Assembly (NCBI GenBank): GCA_037953625.1
Contig: CM075656.1
Span: 63,507,001 to 63,571,000 of the forward strand
DNA length: 64,000 nucleotides
Reading direction: 5' to 3'
Source of the DNA: Crotalaria pallida
Taxonomy: Eukaryota; Streptophyta; Magnoliopsida; Fabales; Fabaceae
Within the stretch, counting starts at the first letter, position 1. Each line of letters begins with the position of its first letter. Positions 11,928 to 24,913 of this stretch are shown here, piece after piece. A program made the translations under genes and the position numbers. The notes below the pieces were generated by a model, which made no database searches, was not told the DNA's origin, and was given only the letters and a program-made list of their open reading frames with translations.

Positions 11928-14041
11928 GCTTGGTACCCTAATGGACGTAGAGAGTGTAGCATGAGTCCTTGTAGGTTCTAACAAGTGTAGAATGGTTAAG
12001 AGAGTATTCTAAAGGCTTAGAATGGTCTAGGAATGAGTATTAGGATATATACGAACATTTAGAATGATCCTATACATTGCTTGGTACCCTAATGGACGTA
12101 GAGAGTGTAGCATGAGTCCTTGGAGGTTCTAACAAGTGTAGAATGGTTAGGAGAGTATTCTAAAGGCTTAGAATGGTCTAGGAATGTGTATTAGGACATA
12201 TAAGAACATTTGGAATGATCCTAAACATTGCTTGGTACCCCAAGGGACGTAGAGGATGTAGCATGAGTCCTTGGAGGTTCTAACAAGTGTAGAATGGTTA
12301 AGAGAGTATTCTAAAGGCTTAGAATGGTCTAGGAATGTGTATTAGGACTTATAAGAACCATTAGAATGATCCTAAACATTGCTTGGTACCCGAAGGGACG
12401 TAGAGGGTGTAGCATGAGTCCTTGGAGGTTCTAACTATTGTAGAATGGTTAAGAAAGTAATATAAAGGCTTAGAATGGTTTAGGAATGTGTATTAGGACT
12501 TATAAGAACCATTAGAATGATCCTAAACATTGCTTGGTACCCTAAAGGACGTAGAGAGTGTAGCATGAGTCCTTGGAGGTTCTAACAAGTGTAGAATGGT
12601 TAAGAGAGTATTCTAATGGCTTAGAATGTTCTAGGAATGTGTATTAGGATATATACGAACATTTAGAATGATCCTAAACATTGCTTGGTACCCTAATGGA
12701 CGTAGAGAGTGTAGCATGAGTCCTTGGAGGTTCTAACAAGTGTAGAATGGTTAAGAGAGTATTCTAAAGGCTTAGAATGGTCTAGGAATGTGTATTAGGA
12801 TATATACGAACATTTAGAATGATCCTAAACATTGCTTGGTACCCGAAGGGACGTAGAGAGTGTAGCATGAGTCCTTGGAGGTTCTAACAAGTGTAGAATG
12901 GTTAAGAGAGTATTCTAATGGCTTAGAATGTTCTAGGAATGTGTATTAGGATATATACGAACATTTAGAATGATCGTAAACATTGCTTGGTACCCTAATG
13001 GACGTAGAGAGTGTAGCATGAGTCCTTGTAGGTTCTAACAAGTGTAGAATGGTTAAGAGAGTATTCTAAAGGCTTAGAATGGTCTAGGAATGAGTATTAG
13101 GATATATACGAACATTTAGAATGATCCTAAACATTGCTTGGTACCCTAATGGACGTAGAGAGTGTAGCATGAGTCCTTGGAGGTTCTAACAAGTGTAGAA
13201 TGGTTAGGAGAGTATTCTAAAGGCTTAGAATGGTCTAGGAATGTGTATTAGGACATATAAGAACATTTGGAATGATCCTAAACATTGCTTGGTACCCCAA
13301 GGGACGTAGAGGATGTAGCATGAGTCCTTGGAGGTTCTAACAAGTGTAGAATGGTTAAGAGAGTATTCTAAAGGCTTAGAATGGTCTAGGAATGTGTATT
13401 AGGACTTATAAGAACCATTAGAATGATCCTAAACATTGCTTGGTACCCGAAGGGACGTAGAGGGTGTAGCATGAGTCCTTGGAGGTTCTAACTATTGTAG
13501 AATGGTTAAGAAAGTAATATAAAGGCTTAGAATGGTTTAGGAATGTGTATTAGGACTTATAAGAACCATTAGAATGATCCTAAACATTGCTTGGTACCCT
13601 AAAGGACGTAGAGAGTGTAGCATGAGTCCTTGGAGGTTCTAACAAGTGTAGAATGGTTAAGAGAGTATTCTAATGGCTTAGAATGTTCTAGGAATGTGTA
13701 TTAGGATATATACGAACATTTAGAATGATCCTAAACATTGCTTGGTACCCTAATGGACGTAGAGAGTGTAGCATGAGTCCTTGGAGGTTCTAACAAGTGT
13801 AGAATGGTTAAGAGAGTATTCTAAAGGCTTAGAATGGTCTAGGAATGTGTATTAGGATATATACGAACATTTAGAATGATCCTAAACATTGCTTGGTACC
13901 CTAAAGGACGTAGAGAGTGTCGCATGAGTCCTTGGAGGTTCTAACAAGTGTAGAATGGTTATGAGAGTATTCTAATGGCTTAGAATGTTCTAGGAATGTG
14001 TATTAGGATATATACGAACATTTAGAATGATCCTAAACATT
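11928..14041. repeat. 7-monomer tandem duplication (2 x 1057 bp)
   Basis: 11928-12984 and 12985-14041 share six consecutive monomers: T2 with ccttgtagg and gaatgagt, T2-headed unit with catttgg K tail, C with gaggatgt, G with ctaactattg, T1-M, T2-M. The private gaatgagt change is in both copies (11928 and 12985). The seventh unit differs: G-headed with gatcgt at 12834, T1 with gtgtcgc and gttatgag at 13891. The middle part also resembles 9059-9662, an older copy. Confidence 0.85.
12079..12229. repeat. Hybrid monomer: T2 head, K (catttgg) tail
   Basis: Head cctaatgg with gagagtgt is T2, but p72 onward (ttaggagag, acatataag, catttgg) matches the G-headed 150-bp units at 6947 and 8909. The switch lies between p26 and p72. 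It is duplicated at 13136. Confidence 0.8.
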
Positions 14042-14343
14042 GCTTGGTACCCTAAAGGACGTAGAGAGTGTAGCATGAGTCCTTCGAGGTTCTAACAAGT
14101 GTAGAATGGTTAAGAGAGTATTCTAATGTCTTAGAATGTTCTAGGAATGTGTATTAGGATATATACGAACATTTAGAATGATCTTAAACATTGCTTGGTA
14201 CCCTAATGGACGTAGAGAGTGTAGCATGAGTCCTTGTAGGTTCTAACAAGTGTAGAATGGTTAAGAGAGTATTCTAAAGGCTTAGAATGGTCTAGGAATG
14301 TGTATTAGGATATATACGAACATTTAGAATGATCCTAAACATT
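14042..14343. repeat. Two-monomer linker T1(ccttcgagg)-T2(ccttgtagg)
   Basis: Copy of 9663-9964: T1 unit with ccttcgagg, ctaatgtc and gatctt, then T2 with ccttgtagg and M tail. It reconnects the 7-monomer duplication to the block that matches 9965 onward. Confidence 0.8.
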
Positions 14344-15853
14344 GCTTGGTACCCTAATGGACGTAGAGAGTGTAGCATGAGTCCTTGGAGGTTCTAACAA
14401 GTGTAGAATGGTTAAGAGAGTATTCTAAATGCTTAGAATGGTCTAGGAATGTGTATTAGGAGTTATAAAAACCATTTGAATGATCCTAAACATTGCTTGG
14501 TACCCGAAGGGACGTAGAGGGTGTAGCATGAGTCCTTGGAGGTTCTAACAAGTGTAGAATGGTTAAGAAAGTAATCTAAAGGCTTAGAATGGTCTAGGAA
14601 TGTGTATTAGGACTTATAAGAACTATTAGAATGATCCTAAACATTGCTTGGTACCCGAAGGGACGTAGAGGGTGTAGCATGAGTCCATGGAGGTTCTAAC
14701 AAGTGTAGAATGGTTAGGAGAGTATTCTAAAGGCTTAGAATGGTCTAGGAATGTGTATTAGGACATATAAGAACATTTAGAATGATCCTAAACATTGCTT
14801 GGTACCCCAAGGGACGTAGAGGGTGTAGCATGAGTCCTTGGAGGTTCTAACAAGTGTAGAATGGTTAAGAGAGTATTCTAAAGGCTTAGAATGGTCTAGG
14901 AATGTGTATTAGGACTTATAAGAACCATTAGAATGATCCTAAACATTGCTTGGTACCCGAAGGGACGTAGAGGGTGTAGCATGAGTCCTTGGAGGTTCTA
15001 ACTAGTGTAGAATGGTTAAGAAAGTAATCTAAAGGCTTAGAATGGTCTAGGAATGTGTATTAGGACTTATAAGAACCATTAGAATGATCCTAAACATTGC
15101 TTGGTACCCTAAAGGACGTACAGAGTGTAGCATGAGTCCTTGGAGGTTCTAACAAGTGTAGAATGGTTAAGAGAGTATTCTAAATGCTTAGAATGGTCTA
15201 GGAATGTGTATTAGGAGTTATAAAAACCATTTGAATGATCCTAAACATTGCTTGGTACCCGAAGGGACGTAGAGGGTGTAGCATGAGTCCTTGGAGGTTC
15301 TAACAAGTGTAGAATGGTTAAGAAAGTAATCTAAAGGCTTAGAATGGTCTAGGAATGTGTATTAGGACTTATAAGAACTATTAGAATGATCCTAAACATT
15401 GCTTGGTACCCGAAGGGACGTAGAGGGTGTAGCATGAGTCCATGGAGGTTCTAACAAGTGTAGAATGGTTAGGAGAGTATTCTAAAGGCTTAGAATGGTC
15501 TAGGAATGTGTATTAGGACATATAAGAACATTTAGAATGATCCTAAACATTGCTTGGTACCCCAAGGGACGTAGAGGGTGTAGCATGAGTCCTTGGAGGT
15601 TCTAACAAGTGTAGAATGGTTAAGAGAGTATTCTAAAGGCTTAGAATGGTCTAGGAATGTGTATTAGGACTTATAAGAACCATTAGAATGATCCTAAACA
15701 TTGCTTGGTACCCGAAGGGACGTAGAGGGTGTAGCATGAGTCCTTGGAGGTTCTAACTAGTGTAGAATGGTTAAGAAAGTAATCTAAAGGCTTAGAATGG
15801 TCTAGGAATGTGTATTAGGACTTATAAGAACCATTAGAATGATCCTAAACATT
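14344..15853. repeat. 5-monomer tandem duplication (2 x 755 bp)
   Basis: 14344-15098 is T2 with ctaaatgc and N, G-L (aactatt), G with tccatgg, C-L, G with ctaactagtg. 15099-15853 repeats it, except that its first unit is a hybrid. Rare markers tccatgg and ctaactagtg are present in both copies. Downstream, 15854 resumes with the T1 gtacagag unit expected after the block. Confidence 0.9.
15099..15249. repeat. Hybrid monomer marking the 5-monomer duplication joint
   Basis: The head has T1 with the rare gtacagag (as at 10720 and 15854), while the tail has ctaaatgc and agttataaaaacc (as at 14344). The exchange point lies between about p22 and p86, 15120-15184. This is what unequal crossover between non-allelic monomers would leave. 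Confidence 0.85.
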
Positions 15854-17212
15854 GCTTGGTACCCTAAAGGACGTACAGAGTGTAGCATGAGTCCTTGGAG
15901 GTTCTAACAAGTGTAGAATGGTTAAGAGAGTATTCTAATGGCTTAGAATGTTCTAGGAATGTGTATTAGGATATATACGAACATTTAGAATGATCCTAAA
16001 CATTGCTTGGTACCCTAATGGACGTAGAGAGTGTAGCATGAGTCCTTGGAGGTTCTAACAAGTGTAGAATGGTTAAGAGAGTATTCTAAAGGCTTAGAAT
16101 GGTCTCGGAATGTGTATTAGGACTTATAAAAACCATTTGAATGATCCTAAACATTGCTTGGTACCCGAAGAGACGTAGAGGGTGTAGCATGAGTCCTTGG
16201 AGGTTCTAACAAGTGTAGAATGGTTAGGAGAGTATTCTAAAGGCTTAAAATGGTATAGGAATGTGTATTAGGACATATAAGAACATTTAGAATGATCCTA
16301 AACATTGCTTGGTACCCTAAAGGACGTAGAGAGTGTAGCATGAGTCCTTGGAGGTTCTAACAAGTGTAGAATGGTTAAGAGAGTATTCTAATGACTTAGA
16401 ATGTTCTAGGAACGTGTATTAGGATATATACGAACGTTTAGAATGATCCTAAACATTGGTTGGTACCCCAAGGGACGTAGAGGGTGTAGCATGAGTCCTT
16501 GGAGGTTCTAACAAGTGTAGAATGGTTAGGAGAGTATTCTAAAGGCTTAGAATGGTCTAGGAATGTGTATTAGGACATTTAAGAACATTTAGAATGATCC
16601 TAAACATTGCTTGGTACCCAAAAGGACGTAGAGAGTGTAGCATGAGTCCTTGGAGGTTCTAACAAGTGTAGAATGGTTAAGAGAGTATTCTAATGGCTTA
16701 GAATGTTCTAGGAATGTGTATTAGGATATATACGAACATTTAGAATGATCCTAAACATTGCTTGGTACCCTAATGGACGTAGAGAGTGTAGCATGAGTCC
16801 TTGGAGGTTCTAACAAGTGTAGAATGGTTAAGAGAGTATTCTAAAGGTTTAGAATGGTCTAGGAATGTGTATTAGGATATATACGAACATTTAGAATGAT
16901 CCTAAACATTGCTTGGTACCCTAAAGGACGTAGAGAGTGTAGCATGAGTCCTTGGAGGTTCTAACAAGTGTAGAATGGTTAAGAGAGTATTCTAATGGCT
17001 TAGAATGTTCTAGGAATGTGTATTAGGATATATACGAACATTTAGAATGATCGTAAACATTGCTTGGTACCCTAATGGACGTAGAGAGTGTAGCATGAGT
17101 CCTTGTAGGTTCTAACAAGTGTAGAATGGTTAAGAGAGTATTCTAAAGGCTTAGAATGGTCTAGGAATGTGTATTAGGATATATACGAACATTTAGAATG
17201 ATCCTAAACATT
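15250..17212. repeat. Displaced copy of the 10116-11927 block plus one monomer
   Basis: 15250-17061 repeats the 12 monomers of 10116-11927 at an offset of 5134 bp (34 monomers). It keeps tccatgg, ctaactagtg, gtacagag, ggtctcgg, cttaaaatgg, ctaatgact with gaacgtg, the ggttgg head, cccaaaagg, ggtttag and gatcgt. The unit 17062-17212 is T2 with ccttgtagg, matching 11928 but without gaatgagt. Confidence 0.85.
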
Positions 17213-20200
17213 GCTTGGTACCCTAATGGACGTAGAGAGTGTAGCATGAGTCCTTGGAGGTTCTAACAAGTGTAGAATGGTTAAGAGAGTATTCTAAATG
17301 CTTAGAATGGTCTAGGAATGTGTATTAGGAGTTATAAAAACCATTTGAATGATCCTAAACATTGCTTGGTACCCGAAGGGACGTAGAGGGTGTAGCATGA
17401 GTCCTTGGAGGTTCTAACAAGTGTTGAATGGTTAAGAAAGTAATCTAAAGGCTTAGAATGGTCTAGGAATGTGTATTAGGACTTATAAGAACCATTAGAA
17501 TGATCCTAAACATTGTTTGGTACCCGAAGGGACGTAGAGGGTGTAGCATGAGTCCTTGGAGGTTCTAACAAGTGTAGAATGGTTAAGAAAGTAATCTAAA
17601 GGCTTAGAATGGTCTAGGAATGTGTATTAGGACTTATAAGAACCATTAGAATGATCCTAAACATTGCTTGGTACCCGAAGGGACGTAGAGGGTGTAGCAT
17701 GAGTCCTTGGAGGTTCTAACAAGTGTAGAATGGTTAGGAGAGTATTCTAAAGGCTTAGAATGGTCTAGGAATGTGTATTAGGACATATAAGAACATTTAG
17801 AATGATCCTAAACATTGCTTGGTACCCCAAGGGACGTAGAGGGTGTAGCATGAGTCCTTGGAGGTTCTAACAAGTGTAGAATGGTTAAGAGAGTATTCTA
17901 AAGGCTTAGAATGGTCTAGGAATGTGTATTAGGACTAATAAGAACCATTAGAATGATCCTAAACATTGCTTGGTACCCGAAGGGACGTAGAGAGTGTAGC
18001 ATGAGTCCTTGGAGGTTCTAACAAGTGTAGAATGGTTAAGAAAGTAATCTAAAGGCTTAGAATGGTCTAGGAATGTGTATTAGGACTTATAAGAACCATT
18101 AGAATGATCCTAAACATTGCTTGGTACCCGAAGGGACGTAGAGGGTGTAGCATGAGTCCTTGGAGGTTCTAACAAGTGTAGAATGGTTAGGAGAGTATTC
18201 TAAAGGCTTAGAATGGTCTAGGAATGTGTATTAGGACATTTAAGAACATTTAGAATGATCCTAAACATTGCTTGGTACCCTAAAGGACGTAGAGAGTGTA
18301 GCATGAGTCCTTGGAGGTTCTAACAAGTGTAGAATGGTTAAGAGAGTATTCTAATGGCTTAGAATGTTCTAGGAATGTGTATTAGGATATATACGAACAT
18401 TTAGAATGATCCTAAACATTGCTTGGTACCCTAATGGACGTAGAGAGTGTAGCATGAGTCCTTGGAGGTTCTAACAAGTGTAGAATGGTTAAGAGAGTAT
18501 TCTAAAGGCTTAGAATGGTCTAGGAATGTGTATTAGGATATATACGAACATTTAGAATGATCCTAAACATTGCTTGGTACCCTAAAGGACGTAGAGAGTG
18601 TAGCATGAGTCCTTGGAGGTTCTAACAAGTGTAGAATGGTTAAGAAAGTAATCTAAAGGCTTAGAATGGTCTAGGAATGTGTATTAGGACTTATAAGAAC
18701 CATTAGAATGATCCTAAACATTGCTTGGTACCCGAAGGGACGTAGAGGGTGTAGCATGAGTCCTTGGAGGTTCTAACAAGTGTAGAATGGTTAGGAGAGT
18801 ATTCTAAAGGCTTAGAATGGTCTAGGAATGTGTATTAGGACATTTAAGAACATTTAGAATGATCCTAAACATTGCTTGGTACCCTAAAGGACGTAGAGAG
18901 TGTCGCATGAGTCCTTGGAGGTTCTAACAAGTGTAGAATGGTTATGAGAGTATTCTAATGGCTTAGAATGTTCTAGGAATGTGTATTAGGATATATACGA
19001 ACATTTAGAATGATCCTAAACATTGCTTGGTACCCTAATGGACGTAGAGAGTGTAGCATGAGTCCTTGGAGGTTCTAACAAGTGTAGAATGGTTAAGAGA
19101 GTATTCTAAAGGCTTAGAATGGTCTAGGAATGTGTATTAGGATATATACGAACATTTAGAATGATCCTAAACATTGCTTGGTACCCTAAAGGACGTAGAG
19201 AGTGTAGCATGAGTCCTTGGAGGTTCTAACAAGTGTAGAATGGTTAAGAGAGTATTCTAATGGCTTAGAATGTTCTAGGAATGTGTATTAGGATATATAC
19301 GAACATTTAGAATGATCCTAAACATTGCTTGGTACCCTAATGGACGTAGAGAGTGTAGCATGAGTCCTTGGAGGTTCTAACAAGTGTAGAATGGTTAAGA
19401 GAGTATTCTAAAGGCTTAGAATGGTCTAGGAATGTGTATTAGGACTTATAAAAACCATTTGAATGATCCTAAACATTGCTTGGTACCCGAAGAGACGTAG
19501 AGGGTGTAGCATGAGTCCTTGGAGGTTCTAACAAGTGTAGAATGGTTAAGAGAGTATTCTAATGACTTAGAATGTTCTAGGAACGTGTATTAGGATATAT
19601 ACGAACGTTTAGAATGATCCTAAACATTGCTTTGTACCCCAAGGGACGTAGAGGGTGTAGCATGAGTCCTTGGAGGTTCTAACAAGTGTAGAATGGTTAG
19701 GAGAGTATTCTAAAGGCTTAGAATGGTCTAGGAATGTGTATTAGGAAATTTAAGAACATTTAGAATGATCCTAAACATTGCTTGGTACCCTAAAGGACGT
19801 AGAGAGTGTAGCATGAGTCCTTGGAGGTTCTAACAAGTGTAGAATGGTTAAGAGAGTATTCTAATGCCTTAGAATGTTCTAGGAATTTGTATTAGGATAT
19901 ATACGAACATTTAGAATGATCTTAAACATTGCTTGGTACCCTAATGGACGTAGAGAGTGTAGCATGAGTCCTTGTAGGTTCTAGCAAGTGTGGAATGGTT
20001 AAGAGAGTAATCTAAAGGCTTAGAATGGTCTAGGAATGTGTATTAGGATATATACGAACATTTAGAATGATCCTGAACATTGCTTGGTACCCTAATGGAC
20101 GTAGAGAGTGTAGCATGAGTCCTTGGAGGTTCTAACAAGTGTAGAATGGTTAAGAGAGTATTCTAAAGGCTTAGAATGGTCTAGGAATGTGTATTAGGAT

Positions 20201-20232
20201 ATATACGAACATTTAGAATGATCCTAAACATT
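17213..20232. repeat. HOR copy, 20 monomers (3020 bp), zone 3
   Basis: Order: T2 ctaaatgc-N, G-L, G-L, G-K, C-O (17817), G(gag)-L, G-Q, T1-M, T2-M, T1 head with aagaaag and L tail (18572), G-Q, T1 gtgtcgc with gttatgag, T2, T1, T2-N, G2 with ctaatgact and cgaacgttt, C with ctttgt head and aaattt tail, T1 ctaatgcc with gaatttg, T2 with ccttgtagg and ctagcaag, T2-M. The next block restarts at 20233 with the same order. Private changes include gtgttgaatgg at 17364. Confidence 0.88.
18572..18722. repeat. Hybrid monomer: T1 head, G-type L tail
   Basis: Head cctaaagg and gagagtgt, but p72 onward reads aagaaagtaatc with an acttataagaacc tail, otherwise seen under G heads. The same hybrid is at 21592, so it predates duplication of the 20-monomer block. 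Confidence 0.8.
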
Positions 20233-23200
20233 GCTTGGTACCCTAATGGACGTAGAGAGTGTAGCATGAGTCCTTGGAGGTTCTAACAAGTGTAGAATGG
20301 TTAAGAGAGTATTCTAAATGCTTAGAATGGTCTAGGAATGTGTATTAGGAGTTATAAAAACCATTTGAATGATCCTAAACATTGCTTGGTACCCGAAGGG
20401 ACGTAGAGGGTGTAGCATGAGTCCTTGGAGGTTCTAACAAGTGTAGAATGGTTAAGAAAGTAATCTAAAGGCTTAGAATGGTCTAGGAATGTGTATTAGG
20501 ACTTATAAGAACCATTAGAATGATCCTAACCATTGCTTGGTACCCGAAGGGACGTAGAGGGTGTAGCATGAGTCCTTGGAGGTTCTAACAAGTGTAGAAT
20601 GGTTAAGAAAGTAATCTAAAGGCTTAGAATGGTCTAGGAATGTGTATTAGGACTTATAAGAACCATTAGAATAATCCTAAACATTGCTTGGTACCCGAAG
20701 GGACGTAGAGGGTGTAGCATGAGTCCTTGGAGGTTCTAACAAGTGTAGAATGGTTAGGAGAGTATTCTAAAGGCTTAGAATGGTCTAGGAATGTGTATTA
20801 GGACATATAAGAACATTTAGAATGATCCTAAACATTGCTTGGTACCCCAAGGGACGTAGAGGGTGTAGCATGAGTCCTTGGAGGTTCTAACAAGTGTAGA
20901 ATGGTTAAGAGAGTATTCTAAAGGCTTAGAATGGTCTAGGAATGTGTATTAGGACTAATAAGAACCATTAGAATGATCCTAAACATTGCTTGGTACCCGA
21001 AGGGACGTAGAGAGTGTAGCATGAGTCCTTGGAGGTTCTAACAAGTGTAGAATGGTTAAGAAAGTAATCTAAAGGCTTAGAATGGTCTAGGAATGTGTAT
21101 TAGGACTTATAAGAACCATTAGAATGATCCTAAACATTGCTTGGTACCCGAAGGGACGTAGAGGGTGTAGCATGAGTCCTTGGAGGTTCTAACAAGTGTA
21201 GAATGGTTAGGAGAGTATTCTAAAGGCTTAGAATGGTCTAGGAATGTGTATTAGGACATTTAAGAACATTTAGAATGATCCTAAACATTGCTTGGTACCC
21301 TAAAGGACGTAGAGAGTGTAGCATGAGTCCTTGGAGGTGCTAACAAGTGTAGAATGGTTAAGAGAGTATTCTAATGGCTTAGAATGTTCTAGGAATGTGT
21401 ATTAGGATATATACGAACATTTAGAATGATCCTAAACATTGCTTGGTACCCTAATGGACGTAGAGAGTGTAGCATGAGTCCTTGGAGGTTCTAACAAGTG
21501 TAGAATGGTTAAGAGAGTATTCTAAAGGCTTAGAATGGTCTAGGAATGTGTATTAGGATATATACGAACATTTAGAATGATCCTAAACATTGCTTGGTAC
21601 CCTAAAGGACGTAGAGAGTGTAGCATGAGTCCTTGGAGGTTCTAACAAGTGTAGAATGGTTAAGAAAGTAATCTAAAGGCTTAGAATGGTCTAGGAATGT
21701 GTATTAGGACTTATAAGAACCATTAGAATGATCCTAAACATTGCTTGGTACCCGAAGGGACGTAGAGGGTGTAGCATGAGTCCTTGGAGGTTCTAACAAG
21801 TGTAGAATGGTTAGGAGAGTATTCTAAAGGCTTAGAATGGTCTAGGAATGTGTATTAGGACATATAAGAACATTTAGAATGATCCTAAACATTGCTTGGT
21901 ACCCGAAGGGACGTAGAGGGTGTAGCATGAGTCCTTGGAGGTTCTAACAAGTGTAGAATGGTTAGGAGAGTATTCTAAAGGCTTAGAATGGTCTAGGAAT
22001 GTGTATTAGGACATTTAAGAACATTTAGAATGATCCTAAACATTGTTTGGTACCCTAAAGGACGTAGAGAGTGTCGCATGAGTCCTTGGAGGTTCTAACA
22101 AGTGTAGAATGGTTAAGAGAGTATTCTAATGGCTTAGAATGTTCTAGGAATGTGTATTAGGATATATACGAACATTTAGAATGATCCTAAACATTGCTTG
22201 GTACCCTAATGGACGTAGAGAGTGTAGCATGAGTCCTTGGAGGTTCTAACAAGTGTAGAATGGTTAAGAGAGTATTCTAAAGGCTTAGAATGGTCTAGGA
22301 ATGTGTATTAGGATATATACGAACATTTAGAATGATCCTAAACATTGCTTGGTACCCTAAAGGACGTAGAGAGTGTAGCATGAGTCCTTGGAGGTTCTAA
22401 CAAGTGTAGAATGGTTAAGAGAGTATTCTAATGGCTTAGAATGTTCTAGGAATGTGTATTAGGATATATACGAACATTTAGAATGATCCTAAACATTGCT
22501 TGGTACCCTAATGGACGTAGAGAGTGTAGCATGAGTCCTTGGAGGTTCTAACAAGTGTAGAATGGTTAAGAGAGTATTCTAAAGGCTTAGAATGGTCTAG
22601 GAATGTGTATTAGGACTTATAAAAACCATTTGAATGATCCTAAACATTGCTTGGTACCCGAAGAGACGTAGAGGGTGTAGCATGAGTCCTTGGAGGTTCT
22701 AACAAGTGTAGAATGGTTAAGAGAGTATTCTAATGACTTAGAATGTTCTAGGAACGTGTATTAGGATATATACGAACGTTTAGAATGATCCTAAACATTG
22801 CTTTGTACCCCAAGGGACGTAGAGGGTGTAGCATGAGTCCTTGGAGGTTCTAACAAGTGTAGAATGGTTAGGAGAGTATTCTAAAGGCTTAGAATGGTCT
22901 AGGAATGTGTATTAGGAAATTTAAGAACATTTAGAATGATCCTAAACATTGCTTTGTACCCTAAAGGACGTAGAGAGTGTAGCATGAGTCCTTGGAGGTT
23001 CTAACAAGTGTAGAATGGTTAAGAGAGTATTCTAATGCCTTAGAATGTTCTAGGAATTTGTATTAGGATATATACGAACATTTAGAATGATCTTAAACAT
23101 TGCTTGGTACCCTAATGGACGTAGAGAGTGTAGCATGAGTCCTTGTAGGTTCTAGCAAGTGTGGAATGGTTAAGAGAGTATTCTAAAGGCTTAGAATGGT

Positions 23201-23403
23201 CTAGGAATGTGTATTAGGATATATACGAACATTTAGAATGATCCTGAACATTGCTTGGTACCCTAATGGACGTAGAGAGTGTAGCATGAGTCCTTGGAGG
23301 TTCTAACAAGTGTAGAATGGTTAAGAGAGTATTCTAAAGGCTTAGAATGGTCTAGGAATGTGTATTAGGACTTAGAAAAACCATTTGAATGATCCTAAAC
23401 ATT
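20233..23403. repeat. HOR copy, 21 monomers (3171 bp), zone 3
   Basis: Repeats the preceding 20-monomer order with one additional G-K unit at 21743 before the G-Q unit. It retains O (20837), the T1/L hybrid (21592), gtgtcgc (22045), G2 with ctaatgact (22649), ctttgt heads (22800 and also 22951), gaatttg and ctagcaag. The last unit has an acttagaaaaacc tail and is followed by an unusual gctgggtacc head at 23404. Confidence 0.88.
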
Positions 23404-24762
23404 GCTGGGTACCCGAAGGGACGTAGAGGGTGTAGCATGAGTCCTTGGAGGTTCTAACAAGTGTAGAATGGTTAAGAAAGTAATCTAAAGGCTTAGAATG
23501 GTCTAGGAATGTGTATTAAGACTTATAAGAACCATTAGAATGATCCTAAACATTGCTTGGTACCCGAAGGGACGTAGAGGGTGTAGCATGAGTCCTTGGA
23601 GGTTCTAACAAGTGTAGAATGGTTAGGAGAGTATTCTAAAGGCTTAGAATGGTCTAGGAATGTGTATTAGGACATATAAGAACATTTAGAATGATCCTAA
23701 ACATTGCTTGGTACCCCAAGGGACGTAGAGGGTGTAGCATGAGTCCTTGGAGGTTCTAACAAGTGTAGAATGGTTAAGAGAGTATTCTAAAGGCTTAGAA
23801 TGGTCTAGGAATGTGTATTAGGACTAATAAGAACCATTAGAATGATCCTAAACATTGCTTGGTACGCGAAGGGACGTAGAGAGTGTAGCATGAGTCCTTG
23901 GAGGTTCTAACAAGTGTAGAATGGTTAAGAAAGTAATCTAAAGGCTTAGAATGGTCTAGGAATGTGTATTAGGACTTATAAGAACCATTAGAATGATCCT
24001 AAACATTGCTTGGTACCCGAAGGGACGTAGAGGGTGTAGCATGAGTCCTTGGAGGTTCTAACAAGTGTAGAATGGTTAGGAGAGTATTCTAAAGGCTTAG
24101 AATGGTCTAGGAATGTGTATTAGGACATTTAAGAACATTTAGAATGATCCTAAACATTGCTTGGTACCCTAAAGGACGTAGAGAGTGTAGCATGAGTCCT
24201 TGGAGGTTCTAACAAGTGTAGAATGGTTAAGAGAGTATTCTAATGGCTTAGAATGTTCTAGGAACGTGTATTAGGATATATACGAACATTTAGAATGATC
24301 CTAAACATTGCTTGGTACCCTAATGGACGTAGAGAGTGTAGCATGAGTCCTTGGAGGTTCTAACAAGTGTAGAATGGTTAGGAGAGTATTCTAAAGGCTT
24401 AGAATGGTCTAGGAATGTGTATTAGGATATATACGAACATTTAGAATGATCCTAAACATTGCTTGGTACCCTAAAGGACGTAGAGAGTGTAGCATGAGTC
24501 CTTGGAGGTTCTAACAAGTGTAGAATGGTTAAGAGAGTATTCTAATGGCTTAGAATGTTCTAGGAATGTGTATTAGGATATATACGAACATTTAGAATGA
24601 TCGTAAACATTGCTTGGTACCCTAATGGACGTAGAGAGTGTAGCATGAGTCCTTGTAGGTTCTAACAAGTGTAGAATGGTTAAGAGAGTATTCTAAAGGC
24701 TTAGAATGGTCTAGGAATGTGTATTAGGATATATACGAACATTTAGAATGATCCTAAACATT

Positions 24763-24913
24763 GCTTGGTACCCTAATGGACGTAGAGAGTGTAGCATGAG
24801 TCCTTGGAGGTTCTAACAAGTGTAGAATGGTTAAGAAAGTAATCTAAAGGCTTAGAATGGTCTAGGAATGTGTATTAGGACTTATAAGAACCATTAGAAT
24901 GATCCTAAACATT
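24763..24913. repeat. Hybrid monomer: T2 head, G-type L tail
   Basis: Head cctaatgg with gagagtgt joined to aagaaagtaatc and acttataagaacc. It occupies the place of the T1/L hybrid of earlier copies (18572, 21592). The switch lies between about p26 and p75. Confidence 0.8.
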
